From Enterobacter sp. BIGb0383 (GTDB lineage: Bacteria > Pseudomonadota > Gammaproteobacteria > Enterobacterales > Enterobacteriaceae): 64,000 nucleotides of DNA. The notes beneath the pieces are model-generated. The model did no database searches. It saw only the letters and a list, made by a program, of their open reading frames with translations, and had not been told where the DNA came from. The stretch lies in the NCBI RefSeq assembly GCF_003751845.1, contig NZ_RJKQ01000004.1, positions 298,929 to 362,928 of the forward strand, read 5' to 3'. The translations under genes and the position numbers were made by a program. Position 1 is the stretch's first letter. The number at the start of each line of letters is the position of its first letter. Shown piece by piece: positions 20,310 through 29,926 of the stretch.

Positions 20310-21359
20310 CTACCCCGGTAGTCGACTCTTCGGTCTGCCGGGGCCCAGCAGGATTGCCAGCTTGCTGCCGCCTTCGGTGGTTTCCATCCAGATTTTGCAG
20401 ATGCTGGTCAGCGGCACCGACAGCAGCATTCCGATGGGTCCCAGCAGCCATCCCCAGATCAACAATGACAGAAACACCACCAGCGTCGACATCCCGAGGC
20501 GGTGTCCCATCATACGGGGTTCCACCATATTGCCGAGTACCATATGCACCACCAGGAACAGGGTTCCCACCAGCACAAACTCGTAGAATCCATTGAACAG
20601 CAGGGCCTGGATCATCGGCGGCACGGCGGAAATCACCGAACCAATATTGGGGACATAGTTGAGTAAAAACGCCAGCACGCCCCACATCAGGGCAAACTGC
20701 ACGTCCATTAAAACCAGCCCCAGCCAGACGATGGCCCCGGTCCACAGGCTAAGCAGCGTCTTAAGCGCCAGATAGTGGGAGACATCCTTCAGCGCCCGGT
20801 GCAGCCCGGCGATGTGGACTTGCGGTCGGGCAAGGGCGAAACGCAGCTTGTAGGGCACATGGCGCACTTCAAACAGCATAAAGACTACCGTCATCACCAG
20901 CAGCACGATACTGGCCATCGCATTGGAGAGCTGAGTCATCAGCGCGGTGGCGAAGGTCATCAGCTTATCCGAGTCGATACGCTGTATCAGCCGTTCGGGG
21001 GAAACATGGACATTCAGGAAGGGGAGCATCTCCTGCAGCGCGCCCAGCTTGCGGGTGAGCTCTTTATTAAAGCTGGAAGACTGGGCAATAAACTCGCTCA
21101 CCGAGGCGGCCAGAATGCCCACTAATGCCGTCAGCGCCACCAGCATCACTATCACCACGATGGTAATGGCAACCGGGCGCTTGATACCGCGGCGCATAAA
21201 CCAGCTCACCAGCGGGTTAAGGACTATCGCGAAAAACAGCGCCAGCAGCAGCTGGACGATAATGTCCGCTGCCGCGTGGATCCCTGCCAGGATGATGACC
21301 AGTGCGGCCAGTTTCAATAAAATATGCATTCCCGTTTTGTCGGGAAGAGGGGTGGTCAT
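20310..21359 (-). CDS. yhhT: AI-2E family membrane protein YhhT
   Basis: Polytopic inner-membrane protein of the AI-2E/UPF0118 family, 349 residues as in E. coli YhhT, and recognisable from MHILLKLAALVIILAGIHAAAD to the C-terminal GPGRPKSRLPG. About eight hydrophobic segments; a periplasmic or amphipathic stretch lies at about 80-150. Members export small molecules or exchange ions, but the YhhT substrate is not established. It marks the return of K-12 gene order after the accessory block. It is divergent from yhhS. Confidence 0.93.
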   Translation of the reverse strand: MTTPLPDKTGMHILLKLAALVIILAGIHAAADIIVQLLLALFFAIVLNPLVSWFMRRGIKRPVAITIVVIVMLVALTALVGILAASVSEFIAQSSSFNKELTRKLGALQEMLPFLNVHVSPERLIQRIDSDKLMTFATALMTQLSNAMASIVLLVMTVVFMLFEVRHVPYKLRFALARPQVHIAGLHRALKDVSHYLALKTLLSLWTGAIVWLGLVLMDVQFALMWGVLAFLLNYVPNIGSVISAVPPMIQALLFNGFYEFVLVGTLFLVVHMVLGNMVEPRMMGHRLGMSTLVVFLSLLIWGWLLGPIGMLLSVPLTSICKIWMETTEGGSKLAILLGPGRPKSRLPG

Positions 21360-21421
21360 GGGTAATTCCTTTTTTTATCCTGGTAACTAAGTGTAGTGCG
21401 TTGTTCGCCGTAGAAAATCTT

Positions 21422-21438
21422 AAAGTCGCGGCGACTTT
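21422..21438. promoter_or_regulatory. Perfect 17-bp palindrome between yhhT and yhhS
   Basis: AAAGTCGC and GCGACTTT around a central G, 63 bp past the yhhT start and 53 bp before the yhhS ATG. Its position in a divergent promoter region suggests an operator. No T tract follows on either strand. Confidence 0.45.
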
Positions 21439-21490
21439 CATAACGCTGGCATGTAACATTGAAACACTGTTGCAAAATCAGGTGAATACT

Positions 21491-22711
21491 ATGGCCGAGC
21501 CCGCCGTCGAACCGGCGCTTAGTGGATTACGTCTCAATCTACGCATTGTCTCTATTGCCGCTTTTAACTTCGCAAGTTACCTCACAATTGGCTTACCCCT
21601 GGCGGTACTGCCCGGCTACGTCCATGACGTGATGGGTTTTAGCGCCTTCTGGGCCGGTCTGGTTATCAGTCTGCAATACTTTGCTACCCTGCTGAGCCGC
21701 CCTCATGCGGGTCGCTACGCCGATCTGCTGGGGCCGAAAAAAGTCGTTATCTTTGGCCTGTGCGGCTGCTTCCTCAGTGGCCTGAGCTACCTGCTGGCGG
21801 CGACGAGCACCCAGTTTGCGGTGCTCAGTATGGTCCTGCTCTGTGTGGGGCGTCTGATTCTGGGCGTCGGTCAGAGCTTTGCCGGAACCGGTTCTACCCT
21901 CTGGGGCGTTGGCGCGGTGGGTTCGCTGCATATTGGCCGGGTGATCTCCTGGAACGGGATTGTCACCTACGGTGCGATGGCCATTGGCGCGCCGCTGGGC
22001 GTGTTGTTTTACCAGTATGGCGGCCTGCGCGGACTGGCGCTGACCATTATGGGTGTGGCGCTGGTGGCGATTATCGCCGCGCTGCCGCGTTCGGCGGTGA
22101 AGGCCAGCAAGGGCAAGCCGATGCCGTTCAGGGCGGTGCTGGGCAGAGTGTGGCTCTACGGTATGGCGCTGGCGCTGGCTTCTGCCGGTTTCGGGGTGAT
22201 CGCCACCTTTATTACTCTGTTCTACGACGCCAAAGGCTGGGACGGCGCGGCCTTTGCCCTGACGCTCTTTAGCTGCGCCTTCGTCGGCACCCGGCTATTT
22301 TTCCCCAACGGGATCAACCGTCTGGGCGGGCTGAACGTGGCGATGATCTGCTTTGTCGTAGAGATTATCGGCCTGCTGCTGGTGGGGATTGCCGCGACGC
22401 CGCTGGTGGCGAAAATCGGCACCTTCCTGGCCGGGGCCGGTTTCTCGCTGGTCTTCCCGGCGCTGGGCGTGGTGGCGGTAAAAGCGGTGCCGCAGCAGAA
22501 TCAGGGCGCGGCGCTGGCGACCTATACGGTATTTATGGATTTATCGCTGGGGGTCACCGGGCCGCTGGCGGGATTGCTGATGGCCTGGGCAGGCGTGTCG
22601 GTTATCTATATGGCGGCCGCGGGGCTGGTGGCGGTAGCGCTGCTGCTGGCATGGCGGCTAAAAAAACGGCCCCCGTTGCAGGCAACGGAGGCCGGGTCTT
22701 CACCGGAGTGA
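21491..22711 (+). CDS. yhhS: Major facilitator superfamily transporter YhhS
   Basis: Twelve-segment MFS efflux-type transporter of 406 residues, matching E. coli YhhS (405 aa) throughout, including YVHDVMGFSAFWAGLVISLQ and the loop motif RPHAGRYADLLGPKK between segments 2 and 3. The substrate is not established; overexpression studies in E. coli relate it to drug or metabolite export. ATG 21491 (MAEPAVEPALSGLRL) matches the E. coli start; an in-frame ATG at 21302 lies within yhhT. It ends directly against the convergent dcrB stop. Confidence 0.92.
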   Translation: MAEPAVEPALSGLRLNLRIVSIAAFNFASYLTIGLPLAVLPGYVHDVMGFSAFWAGLVISLQYFATLLSRPHAGRYADLLGPKKVVIFGLCGCFLSGLSYLLAATSTQFAVLSMVLLCVGRLILGVGQSFAGTGSTLWGVGAVGSLHIGRVISWNGIVTYGAMAIGAPLGVLFYQYGGLRGLALTIMGVALVAIIAALPRSAVKASKGKPMPFRAVLGRVWLYGMALALASAGFGVIATFITLFYDAKGWDGAAFALTLFSCAFVGTRLFFPNGINRLGGLNVAMICFVVEIIGLLLVGIAATPLVAKIGTFLAGAGFSLVFPALGVVAVKAVPQQNQGAALATYTVFMDLSLGVTGPLAGLLMAWAGVSVIYMAAAGLVAVALLLAWRLKKRPPLQATEAGSSPE

Positions 22712-23269
22712 TCAGTTGATCGCGACGGTATTGATAATGTTTTCTGCCGTGGTCTGCGCTTCCTGCTGGTTATCCGCCGGGAGCGTGACCTGCAGGGTCA
22801 GCAGCTGGTTATCGATCTTACCCAGCACAACGGAAGAGTAGGCCGTCTGACCTTTGGCGGAGATAATGCTGTCCAGCTGCTGCAGGGTGTGGCCTTTCAC
22901 CTCGATGGATTTGTTGGTCACCACCTGAAGCTGCGGGTCGCGGGCGCGCTGCTGGTCTTCCAGACGTTTTGCCAGCACTGACAGCTCTTCACTGGTATTG
23001 TCCCCGACGATAACAATCATCGCTTTCTGGCCGCTGGCGTCAGAGTAAACGTGCATATTGTTTGCCTGAGTGCCCAGCTTGCCGCTCTGATCGGTCATAT
23101 CCGCCGGGAGAGAGAACGTGAGTTTACCTTCCAGCAGGGAAATCGGCTGACCGCTGGCGCTGCTTTCGGCAGAAGCCCCCTGTGCCGATGCTTTCGTGTC
23201 GCTGTTATCACAGGCTGCGAGGCCCGCAACCAGCAGGCCAATACCGACATATTTAACCAGATTGCGCAT
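22712..23269 (-). CDS. dcrB: Lipoprotein DcrB
   Basis: Envelope lipoprotein of 185 residues, the same length as E. coli DcrB, which is needed for phage C1 DNA entry and affects envelope lipoprotein maturation. A type II signal peptide ends in the lipobox LAAC with Cys at residue 20 ([13 protein letters not shown]). The mature part has a serine/alanine-rich linker, then a conserved globular domain. It abuts the convergent yhhS stop with no spacer and lies downstream of yhhQ with a 73-bp gap. Confidence 0.93.
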   Translation of the reverse strand: MRNLVKYVGIGLLVAGLAACDNSDTKASAQGASAESSASGQPISLLEGKLTFSLPADMTDQSGKLGTQANNMHVYSDASGQKAMIVIVGDNTSEELSVLAKRLEDQQRARDPQLQVVTNKSIEVKGHTLQQLDSIISAKGQTAYSSVVLGKIDNQLLTLQVTLPADNQQEAQTTAENIINTVAIN

Positions 23270-23342
23270 TGACTTCTTCCTTTCGATAAACGGCCATTAA
23301 CGGCTCATGCGAGCATCTTATCACAACCCGTCTGGCGAACCT

Positions 23343-24008
23343 TTATCGGCACTGAAATGCCGGCGTTTCGGATTTATCTGCCAGCTTTTTCATCAGCATA
23401 TTCAGCAGCAGGCCGTACATCGGCAGGAAGAACAGCGTGCTGATTAACACCTTGAAGCAGTAATCGACGAGTGCAATTTCCGTCCAGTGCTCGGCCATAA
23501 ACGGGTCCGGACTGCGCCAAAAGGCGATGGAGAAGAAGGCTAACGTATCGCTGGCATTGCCAAGGAAGGTCGACGCGGTCGGGGCCAGCCACCAGCGCGG
23601 GCTCTGACGCAGACGGTTAAAGACGTGGACGTCGAGGATCTGCCCCAGCGCATAGGCCATAAAGCTGGCAATAGCGATACGGGCCACGAACAGGTTGAAG
23701 TTGCCCAGCGCCGCGAACCCTTGCCAGGAGCCCATATAAAACAGGGCCGAGACCACGTAAGAGATCAGCAGGGCGGGGATCATCACGGCAAAGATAATCC
23801 GCCGCGCCAGCGGTGCGCCGAAGAAACGGACGGTGAGATCGGTTGCCAGGAAGATAAAGGGGAAACTAAACGCGCCCCAGGTGGTATGAAAACCGAAAAT
23901 CGACACCGGCAGCTGCACCAGATAGTTACTGGAGGTGATCACCAGCAAATGGAATAGCGACAGCCAGAACAGCGCTTTCATGCGCTGTGCAGAATTGAAT
24001 TGCATCAT
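23343..24008 (-). CDS. yhhQ: Queuosine precursor transporter YhhQ
   Basis: Inner-membrane transporter of the VUT/DUF165 family, which imports preQ0 and preQ1 for queuosine synthesis in E. coli. The 221-residue product has six hydrophobic segments and the typical core LATDLTVRFFGAPLARRIIF. I chose ATG 24008 (MMQFNSAQRMKALFW), giving exactly the E. coli length of 221; AAGG lies about 8 nt upstream. A longer frame to 24077 has no homology. It is divergent from tusA. Confidence 0.93.
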   Translation of the reverse strand: MMQFNSAQRMKALFWLSLFHLLVITSSNYLVQLPVSIFGFHTTWGAFSFPFIFLATDLTVRFFGAPLARRIIFAVMIPALLISYVVSALFYMGSWQGFAALGNFNLFVARIAIASFMAYALGQILDVHVFNRLRQSPRWWLAPTASTFLGNASDTLAFFSIAFWRSPDPFMAEHWTEIALVDYCFKVLISTLFFLPMYGLLLNMLMKKLADKSETPAFQCR

Positions 24009-24187
24009 GTTGTAGCCTTTTTGGTGGTTGGGGTGAGGGAACCCAATAAAAAACCGCTGCATAATACTGTGTGACACAGGGATTGCAACGGCTATTTTTC
24101 ACGCAATCGTTAACCTGGCACAACCTGACCTTGCGTCAGGAAGCAGCCGGCGTAAACTATGGCCGTTTTTGATGACGTGAGACCACC

Positions 24188-24433
24188 ATGACCGACCTGT
24201 TCAACAGCCCCGACCACACGCTTGATGCGCTGGGACTCCGCTGCCCGGAGCCCGTCATGATGGTACGTAAAACCGTGCGCAATATGCAGGTCGGTGAAAC
24301 CCTGCTGATTCTGGCCGACGATCCGGCCACCACCCGCGATATTCCCGGCTTCTGCCGTTTTATGGATCACGAGCTGGTCGCCGAACAGTCGGAATCACTG
24401 CCTTTCCGTTATCTGCTGCGTAAAAGTCACTAA
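24188..24433 (+). CDS. tusA: Sulfurtransferase TusA
   Basis: Small cytoplasmic sulfur carrier of 81 residues. It accepts persulfide sulfur from IscS and passes it to TusBCD for the 2-thiolation of tRNA wobble uridine. The catalytic Cys19 lies in the CPxP motif ([14 protein letters not shown]). Length equals E. coli TusA. Its stop overlaps the convergent zntA stop by 4 bp. AGACCACC precedes the ATG. Confidence 0.96.
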   Translation: MTDLFNSPDHTLDALGLRCPEPVMMVRKTVRNMQVGETLLILADDPATTRDIPGFCRFMDHELVAEQSESLPFRYLLRKSH

Positions 24434-26622
24434 GCGCCTTTGCGCAGCAGTCGCAGCGCATTGGCCGTGACCAGCACTGTTGCCCCGGTATCCGCCAGCA
24501 CCGCCAGCCACAGACCGGTGATGCCCAGCAGCGTCGTCACCAGGAAAATCGCCTTCAGTCCGAGCGCCAGGGCAATGTTCTGCCGAATATTGGCGCGGGT
24601 GGCGCGGGCCAGACTTATCATCTTCGCCAGCCCGGTCAGACGGTTATGGGTCAGGGCGGCATCGGCGGTTTCCAGCGCCACGTCGGTCCCGCTGCCCATT
24701 GCAATACCGATGGAAGCTGCCTTCATCGCCGGAGCATCGTTGATCCCATCTCCGACCATCGCCAGCGGCGACTGCTGATTCAGCGCATTCACCGCCCGCA
24801 CTTTGTCGACGGGCAGCAGCCCGGCGCGGTACTCCATCCCCAGCTCTCCGGCAATGGCGGCCGCCGCACGCGGATTATCCCCGGTCAGGATCACCCCGCT
24901 GATACCCAGCTGATTCAGAGCCTGTATTGCCTCATGTGCGTCTTCGCGCAGGGTATCGCGCAGGGCCAGCAGACCCAGCGGGGTATTCTCCTGCATCACC
25001 ATGACCACCGTTTGCCCGGCGCTTTCCAGCTCGCTGACCTTGTCGGCAGAGCCGTTATACGGCGACTGCTGCGGGGCGCAAATCAGCACCCGCTGACCGT
25101 CCACCTCCGCCTCAATGCCGGAACCCGGCAGGGCGCGCTGGTCGTGAGCTACCGGGATCGTCAGCTGACGCGCGCTGGCTTCACGCACGATAGCCTGGGC
25201 CAGCGGGTGGCTCGACCCCTGCTCAACGGCGGCAGCCAGCGCCAGGAGGCGTTCTTCCGTCTGACCCGCTTCCGGGATAATGGCCGTAACCTGCGGTTTC
25301 CCGACGGTCAGCGTCCCGGTTTTATCGAAGGCGACCTGGCGCACGTGGGCCAGTTGCTCCAGCGCCGCGCCGCCTTTGACCAGCGCCCCAAGACGCGCCG
25401 CTGCGGCCAGCCCGGAGGTAATCGCCGCCGGGGTTGAGATCACCAGCGCGCACGGGCAGCCGATCAGCAGCAGGGTCAGGCCTTTGTAAATCCACTCCAT
25501 CCACGGCGCGGCGAACAGCAGCGGCGGCACCACGGCAACCAGTAGCGCCAGAGCCATTATGATCGGCGTGTAGACACGGCTGAAGCGATCGATAAAGCGC
25601 TCAATGGGGGCCCGGCGCTCTTCGGCTTCTTCAATCAGCCGCAGGATGCGGTCGATAGCGCTGTCACCAGGTTCTGACACCACTTCCAGCGTCACCAGAC
25701 GATCGACGCTGGTGGCTCCGGCGGCGACCCGCTCCCCGCTGCTGCGTTCAACCGGGACGGATTCACCGGTCAGGGCGCTTTCATCGAAGCTGGCGAAGGA
25801 GGAGATCAGTTTCCCGTCGGCCGGCAGGCGACCGCCCGCGGCCACTTCGATGGTGTCGCCAGGACGCAGCTGCGCAATCGCGACGGTCTGCCGTTCACCG
25901 TTTATCAGACGCACGGCGGTTTCCGGTCGGAGCGCCATCAGGGCGCTGACGCCACGGCGTGCCCGACCGGCGGCCCAGCCTTCAAGCCGTTCACCGATCA
26001 GGAACAGCAGCAGGACCATCGCCGCTTCGGCGGTCGCACCGATAAACAGCGCGCCAATAGCCGCCACGCTCATCAGGGTTTCGATGGCGAACCAGCTCCC
26101 GCTTTTCATCAGGCGCAGGGCCTGGCGTGCAATCGGCCACAGCCCGACGAGCGTGGTGGCGATAAAGGCCAGATTGCCGAGAGGGTGGTTAAACCGCTCC
26201 AGCCCCCAGCTGACGGCCATCATCAGGATCAGGGCAATCAGCGGCAGGTTTTCCCGCAGCCGGGAGGTGGGCAGCGGCGCGGGCGCAGCGGTATCCCGCA
26301 GGGTATATCCCGCCTGCTGTACGGCCTGTTCTACCTGCTGGCGGATATCCTGGTCGGCATCAACAAAGAGTTTCTCGGTGGCAAACAGGACCTGAACCCG
26401 GCTGACGCCCGCAACCTGACGCACCGCATTTTCCACTTTCCTGGCGCAGGCGGCGCAGTCCATACCGGTCACAATCCAGCTATAGCGTGCGTCGTCCGGC
26501 ACTGACTGTGGCTCGCTGCGATCCTCGCAGCTATCGCAGCAGGCCGCCTTTTCGGCAGCGGGCGCAAACTTCAGCGTGGCGAACTGCGGGGGACTTTTTT
26601 TATCGAATTCTGAGGTCGGCAT
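24430..26622 (-). CDS. zntA: Zinc/cadmium/lead-exporting P1B-type ATPase
   Basis: Inner-membrane ATPase that pumps out Zn2+, Cd2+ and Pb2+. The 730-residue product (E. coli 732) has a cysteine-rich N-tail [10 protein letters not shown] at 28-37, a heavy-metal domain with GMDCAAC at 53-59, the transmembrane CPC motif in [11 protein letters not shown], the phosphorylation site DKTGTLT, and GDGINDAPA. All key residues are present. It is preceded by a ZntR-type promoter with a 20-bp spacer, so induction by zinc through ZntR (encoded elsewhere) is expected. Confidence 0.97.
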   Translation of the reverse strand: MPTSEFDKKSPPQFATLKFAPAAEKAACCDSCEDRSEPQSVPDDARYSWIVTGMDCAACARKVENAVRQVAGVSRVQVLFATEKLFVDADQDIRQQVEQAVQQAGYTLRDTAAPAPLPTSRLRENLPLIALILMMAVSWGLERFNHPLGNLAFIATTLVGLWPIARQALRLMKSGSWFAIETLMSVAAIGALFIGATAEAAMVLLLFLIGERLEGWAAGRARRGVSALMALRPETAVRLINGERQTVAIAQLRPGDTIEVAAGGRLPADGKLISSFASFDESALTGESVPVERSSGERVAAGATSVDRLVTLEVVSEPGDSAIDRILRLIEEAEERRAPIERFIDRFSRVYTPIIMALALLVAVVPPLLFAAPWMEWIYKGLTLLLIGCPCALVISTPAAITSGLAAAARLGALVKGGAALEQLAHVRQVAFDKTGTLTVGKPQVTAIIPEAGQTEERLLALAAAVEQGSSHPLAQAIVREASARQLTIPVAHDQRALPGSGIEAEVDGQRVLICAPQQSPYNGSADKVSELESAGQTVVMVMQENTPLGLLALRDTLREDAHEAIQALNQLGISGVILTGDNPRAAAAIAGELGMEYRAGLLPVDKVRAVNALNQQSPLAMVGDGINDAPAMKAASIGIAMGSGTDVALETADAALTHNRLTGLAKMISLARATRANIRQNIALALGLKAIFLVTTLLGITGLWLAVLADTGATVLVTANALRLLRKGA

Positions 26623-26660
26623 GGTGGCCTCCGGTTAATGATAATTTTCTCATTAACCGG

Positions 26661-26692
26661 AGCATACACTCTGGAGTCGACTCCAGAGTCAA
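26661..26692 (-). promoter_or_regulatory. ZntR-type zntA promoter
   Basis: Read on the minus strand: -35 TTGACT (26692-26687), a 20-bp spacer and -10 TATGCT (26666-26661). A perfect 22-bp palindrome (26668-26689) with arms ACTCTGGAGTC fills the spacer. Overlong spacers carrying a dyad are the hallmark of MerR-family activators, and this sequence closely resembles the E. coli zntA operator. Confidence 0.94.
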
Positions 26693-26699
26693 GACCTCA

Positions 26700-27326
26700 T
26701 CAGAGATAAAGTGAACGCACTATCAGGAAGTGGCCGATAAAGTAACAGGCGGCGGAAATGGCGTTATCGGCCTTAAAGCGGCGGCGATAATGGCTGAACA
26801 GCCAGACAACGTTGCCGATCAGCAGCAGCACGGCACCGCAGAATGCCGACAGTGCCGGACCCGACGGCAGGAAGAACCACAGTTCACCGGCCAGCCAGAC
26901 CATCACCAGGGTAATCGCAATAAAGGTGCTGACGGGTAGCCGTAGCGCCTCAAGTCGTGACCAGATGGTCGCCAGCAGCAGGGCGCCAATAATCAGCAGG
27001 ACCAGCGGCAGCGGCCAGAAGAACGACAGCGTCATCTGGCTGGCAAAGTAGATGGTATAGAGCAGATGAGAAAGGAAGAAGGCACCGACGGCGTAGAGCT
27101 GCTGCTGGCGCGACAGCAGCGTTAAGGCATCGCCAATCAACGAGGCGCACAGCCCGGCGAGCACCAGATAGCTAACGGCGCTGAGCATCGGAGCCTGCCA
27201 GGCCATCAACAGCAGCAGTAATAGCGTGACCGGTTTGAACAGCCAGCGTTGCCAGGCGGGGCCACGGTAGGAGGCATCAACGTACAGCCAGGCGGAAAAA
27301 CAGACGGCGATAAAAGACCAAAGCAT
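26700..27326 (-). CDS. yhhN: YhhN/TMEM86-family membrane protein
   Basis: Polytopic inner-membrane protein of 208 residues, the same length as E. coli YhhN, with about eight hydrophobic segments. The family includes the eukaryotic lysoplasmalogenase TMEM86; the bacterial role is not settled. Conserved family stretches include [15 protein letters not shown] and [16 protein letters not shown]. It lies upstream of zntA on the same strand, but zntA has its own promoter between the genes. Confidence 0.92.
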   Translation of the reverse strand: MLWSFIAVCFSAWLYVDASYRGPAWQRWLFKPVTLLLLLLMAWQAPMLSAVSYLVLAGLCASLIGDALTLLSRQQQLYAVGAFFLSHLLYTIYFASQMTLSFFWPLPLVLLIIGALLLATIWSRLEALRLPVSTFIAITLVMVWLAGELWFFLPSGPALSAFCGAVLLLIGNVVWLFSHYRRRFKADNAISAACYFIGHFLIVRSLYL

Positions 27327-27451
27327 AGTAAGTCCCTGAATCCGTTGTTGTCACATAAGCACCTTGCTTACGACTCTGTCCGGTCAGTGTAGTGTCCGGG
27401 AGTAGCAGATGACAACGGCAGACAGGGCAGACTATGCTGAATCTTGCATTT

Positions 27452-27727
27452 TTAGCCTTTTTTCTTCGGCGTCAGTTTTTTCTGCCACACCAGCAGTTCA
27501 AACACGCCAAACAGGAACAGCCGTGCCTTCTCAGCGTTGGTCATTTGCGGGCCGTCCGCGGGCAGCGTCGACTTGAGCAGCGCCATTTGTAAACCGTGCA
27601 TCAGCACCATAAACACCAGCGCCACGTTAACGAAAATATTCAGCGGACGCGGAAAAGGTTGCACCAGGTTCAGCAGCAAAAATGCCCAGACGCCCAGCAT
27701 CAGCAAACGCCCCAGATTAATCAGCAT
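27452..27727 (-). CDS. yhhL: DUF1145 membrane protein YhhL
   Basis: Small membrane protein of 91 residues (E. coli YhhL 89). Hydrophobic segments at about 5-22 and 28-50; a basic tail ends KKLTPKKKG. Function unknown. ATG 27727 (MLINLGRLLML) overlaps the end of rsmD by 11 bp, which implies translational coupling and an rsmD-yhhL operon. In K-12 the next gene is yhhM; here only 125 bp without a yhhM homologue separates yhhL from yhhN. Confidence 0.9.
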   Translation of the reverse strand: MLINLGRLLMLGVWAFLLLNLVQPFPRPLNIFVNVALVFMVLMHGLQMALLKSTLPADGPQMTNAEKARLFLFGVFELLVWQKKLTPKKKG

Positions 27728-28313
27728 TACTCTCTCCTTGCACTTCACGGTGATAGAGCCGGTAGGCGACCTGGCCCGCCACTTTTTCGCGGTGCAGCTG
27801 CCAGCTGGCGGGGACGGGCGGCAGGCCATTTTCGACTTCGCTCTCAACGTAGATCAGCGCGTCATCCGCCAGCCAGCCGTTGCTTTCCAGCAGCGTCAGC
27901 GTCTCTTCTAACAGCCCTTTGCGAAACGGCGGATCGACAAAGACGATATCGTGCGGCGTGCCGGTCTGCGCCAGAAACGCCAGCGTATTGGTGTTGACCA
28001 CCTGGGCGTTGCCTGCTTTTAGCGTAGCCAGATTTTTTTGTAACTGCTGTGCGACGCCGCGTTCCATTTCCAGCAGCGTGGCGCGGGCGGCATAGCGGGA
28101 GAGGGCTTCCAGACCCAGCGCACCGCTACCAGCAAAACAGTCCAGGCAGCGGGCATCGACCATCGACGGGGCCAGCCAGTTAAACAGGGTTTCCCGGACC
28201 CGATCCGTTGTCGGGCGCAGGCCCGGGCTGTCGGGCACCGGCAGTTTACGTCCGCGCCACTGGCCGCCAATCAGGCGGATCTGGCCGCTGGCCGCAGAAG
28301 AGGTTTTTTTCAT
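27717..28313 (-). CDS. rsmD: 16S rRNA (guanine-966-N2)-methyltransferase
   Basis: SAM-dependent enzyme that methylates G966 of 16S rRNA in the assembled 30S subunit. The 198-residue product equals E. coli RsmD in length. SAM-binding motif CLDCFAGSGALGLEAL lies near residue 57, and the catalytic motif DPPF in IVFVDPPFRKG near residue 126. It is divergent from ftsY and overlaps yhhL by 11 bp downstream. Confidence 0.95.
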   Translation of the reverse strand: MKKTSSAASGQIRLIGGQWRGRKLPVPDSPGLRPTTDRVRETLFNWLAPSMVDARCLDCFAGSGALGLEALSRYAARATLLEMERGVAQQLQKNLATLKAGNAQVVNTNTLAFLAQTGTPHDIVFVDPPFRKGLLEETLTLLESNGWLADDALIYVESEVENGLPPVPASWQLHREKVAGQVAYRLYHREVQGESNAD

Positions 28314-28550
28314 TATTTGGTTCTCAGACCCTATGGAATGGCCGCTATTCTAACGATGACGCGCTTTAGGTGAAACCTTTGTTACATTTTGTCGATATGA
28401 AGCCCGTGGCGCGTCGTGAAGCTGATTTTCAGGCGGTGATGCGCTGCACGGAAAGTGATAGACTAACGTATTCATTCTCAAAAATTTTCAGCGTCGGTCG
28501 GCATCAGACCGGGCTGTGCCATGAAATAACAGCGAGGAGTGTGGTCGCAA

Positions 28551-29924
28551 ATGGCGGATCAGAAAAAACGTGGCCTTTTTTCCTGGCTGGGCTTTGGTCA
28601 GAAAGAGCCTGAGCAGGTCGCTGACGAAGAACAAAAAATCGAGCAGCCGACGCCTGAACAAGAGAGCGAAAAGGCAACGCCTGAGGCTGAAGCCTTCGCT
28701 GCTGAGGTTGTTGAGGTAACGGAGCAGGTTGCAGAGGCTGAGCCGACCCCGGTCGAAGACGTGCCGGAAGCCGCTATTGTTGAGCCAGAACCGGAACCAG
28801 AGCCAGAGCCGGAACCCGAAGCGCCGGTTATCGAAGCGCAGACCGAGCTCACGCCAGAGCCGGAACCGGCTATCGAAGACGAAACGCCGATAAGCGATGA
28901 AGAGCTGGAAGAGCAGGCCCTGGCCGCAACCGCCGCCGAGGCTGCTCAGGAAGCGCTGATCGTCGCTGACGACGAGCCGGTACAGGAGCAGGAAAAGCCG
29001 ACCAAAGAAGGCTTCTTTGCCCGTTTAAAACGTAGCCTGCTGAAAACAAAAGAGAATCTCGGTTCCGGATTTATCAGTCTGTTCCGTGGCAAAAAAATCG
29101 ACGATGATCTCTTTGACGAGCTGGAAGAGCAGCTGTTGATTGCCGATGTAGGCGTGGAAACCACCCGCAAAATTATCACGCATCTGACCGAAACGGCCAG
29201 CCGCAAGCAGCTGAAAGACGCGGAAGCGCTCTACGGTCTGCTGAAAGAGAAAATGAGCGAGATCCTCGCCGGTGTCGATCAACCGCTGAACGTGGAAGGC
29301 AAAATGCCTTTCGTGATCCTGATGGTCGGCGTTAACGGCGTGGGGAAAACCACCACCATCGGCAAGCTGGCGCGCCAGTTTGAGCAGCAGGGTAAATCGG
29401 TGATGCTGGCCGCGGGCGATACCTTCCGTGCCGCCGCGGTTGAACAGCTCCAGGTCTGGGGACAGCGCAACAATATCCCGGTGATTGCCCAGCATACCGG
29501 CGCGGATTCCGCATCGGTGATTTTTGACGCTATTCAGGCGGCGAAGGCGCGCAAGATTGATGTGCTGATTGCCGACACCGCCGGGCGCCTGCAGAACAAA
29601 GCGCACCTGATGGAAGAGCTGAAGAAAATCGTCCGGGTGATGAAAAAGCTCGACGTTGATGCACCGCACGAAGTCATGCTGACGATTGACGCCAGCACCG
29701 GGCAGAATGCGATTAGCCAGGCCAAACTGTTCCACGAGGCCGTCGGGCTGACCGGGATTACCCTGACCAAGCTGGACGGTACTGCCAAAGGGGGGGTGAT
29801 CTTCTCGGTGGCGGATCAGTTTGCTATCCCCATCCGCTATATTGGCGTGGGTGAACGTATTGAGGACTTGCGTCCGTTTAATGCGGGCGATTTTATTGAG
29901 GCGCTTTTTGCCCGAGAGGATTAA
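28551..29924 (+). CDS. ftsY: Signal recognition particle receptor FtsY
   Basis: GTPase receptor that docks SRP-ribosome complexes at the membrane for co-translational insertion. The 457-residue product has an N-terminal membrane-binding motif (KKRGLFSWLGFG), a long acidic A domain (about 15-150) with an imperfect Pro-Glu dipeptide run near residues 78-92, then the NG domain starting GFFARLKRSLLKTKENLGSG. The P-loop GVNGVGKTTT is near 260-269 and DTAGR follows. E. coli FtsY has 497 residues; the difference lies in the A domain. ATG 28551 matches the family start. It leads the ftsYEX operon. Confidence 0.96.
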   Translation: MADQKKRGLFSWLGFGQKEPEQVADEEQKIEQPTPEQESEKATPEAEAFAAEVVEVTEQVAEAEPTPVEDVPEAAIVEPEPEPEPEPEPEAPVIEAQTELTPEPEPAIEDETPISDEELEEQALAATAAEAAQEALIVADDEPVQEQEKPTKEGFFARLKRSLLKTKENLGSGFISLFRGKKIDDDLFDELEEQLLIADVGVETTRKIITHLTETASRKQLKDAEALYGLLKEKMSEILAGVDQPLNVEGKMPFVILMVGVNGVGKTTTIGKLARQFEQQGKSVMLAAGDTFRAAAVEQLQVWGQRNNIPVIAQHTGADSASVIFDAIQAAKARKIDVLIADTAGRLQNKAHLMEELKKIVRVMKKLDVDAPHEVMLTIDASTGQNAISQAKLFHEAVGLTGITLTKLDGTAKGGVIFSVADQFAIPIRYIGVGERIEDLRPFNAGDFIEALFARED

Positions 29925-29926
29925 CA

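Noticed and set aside
24009-24187. A preQ1 riboswitch before yhhQ
   Set aside because: YhhQ imports queuosine precursors, but the leader shows no preQ1 aptamer-like hairpin with an A-rich tail.
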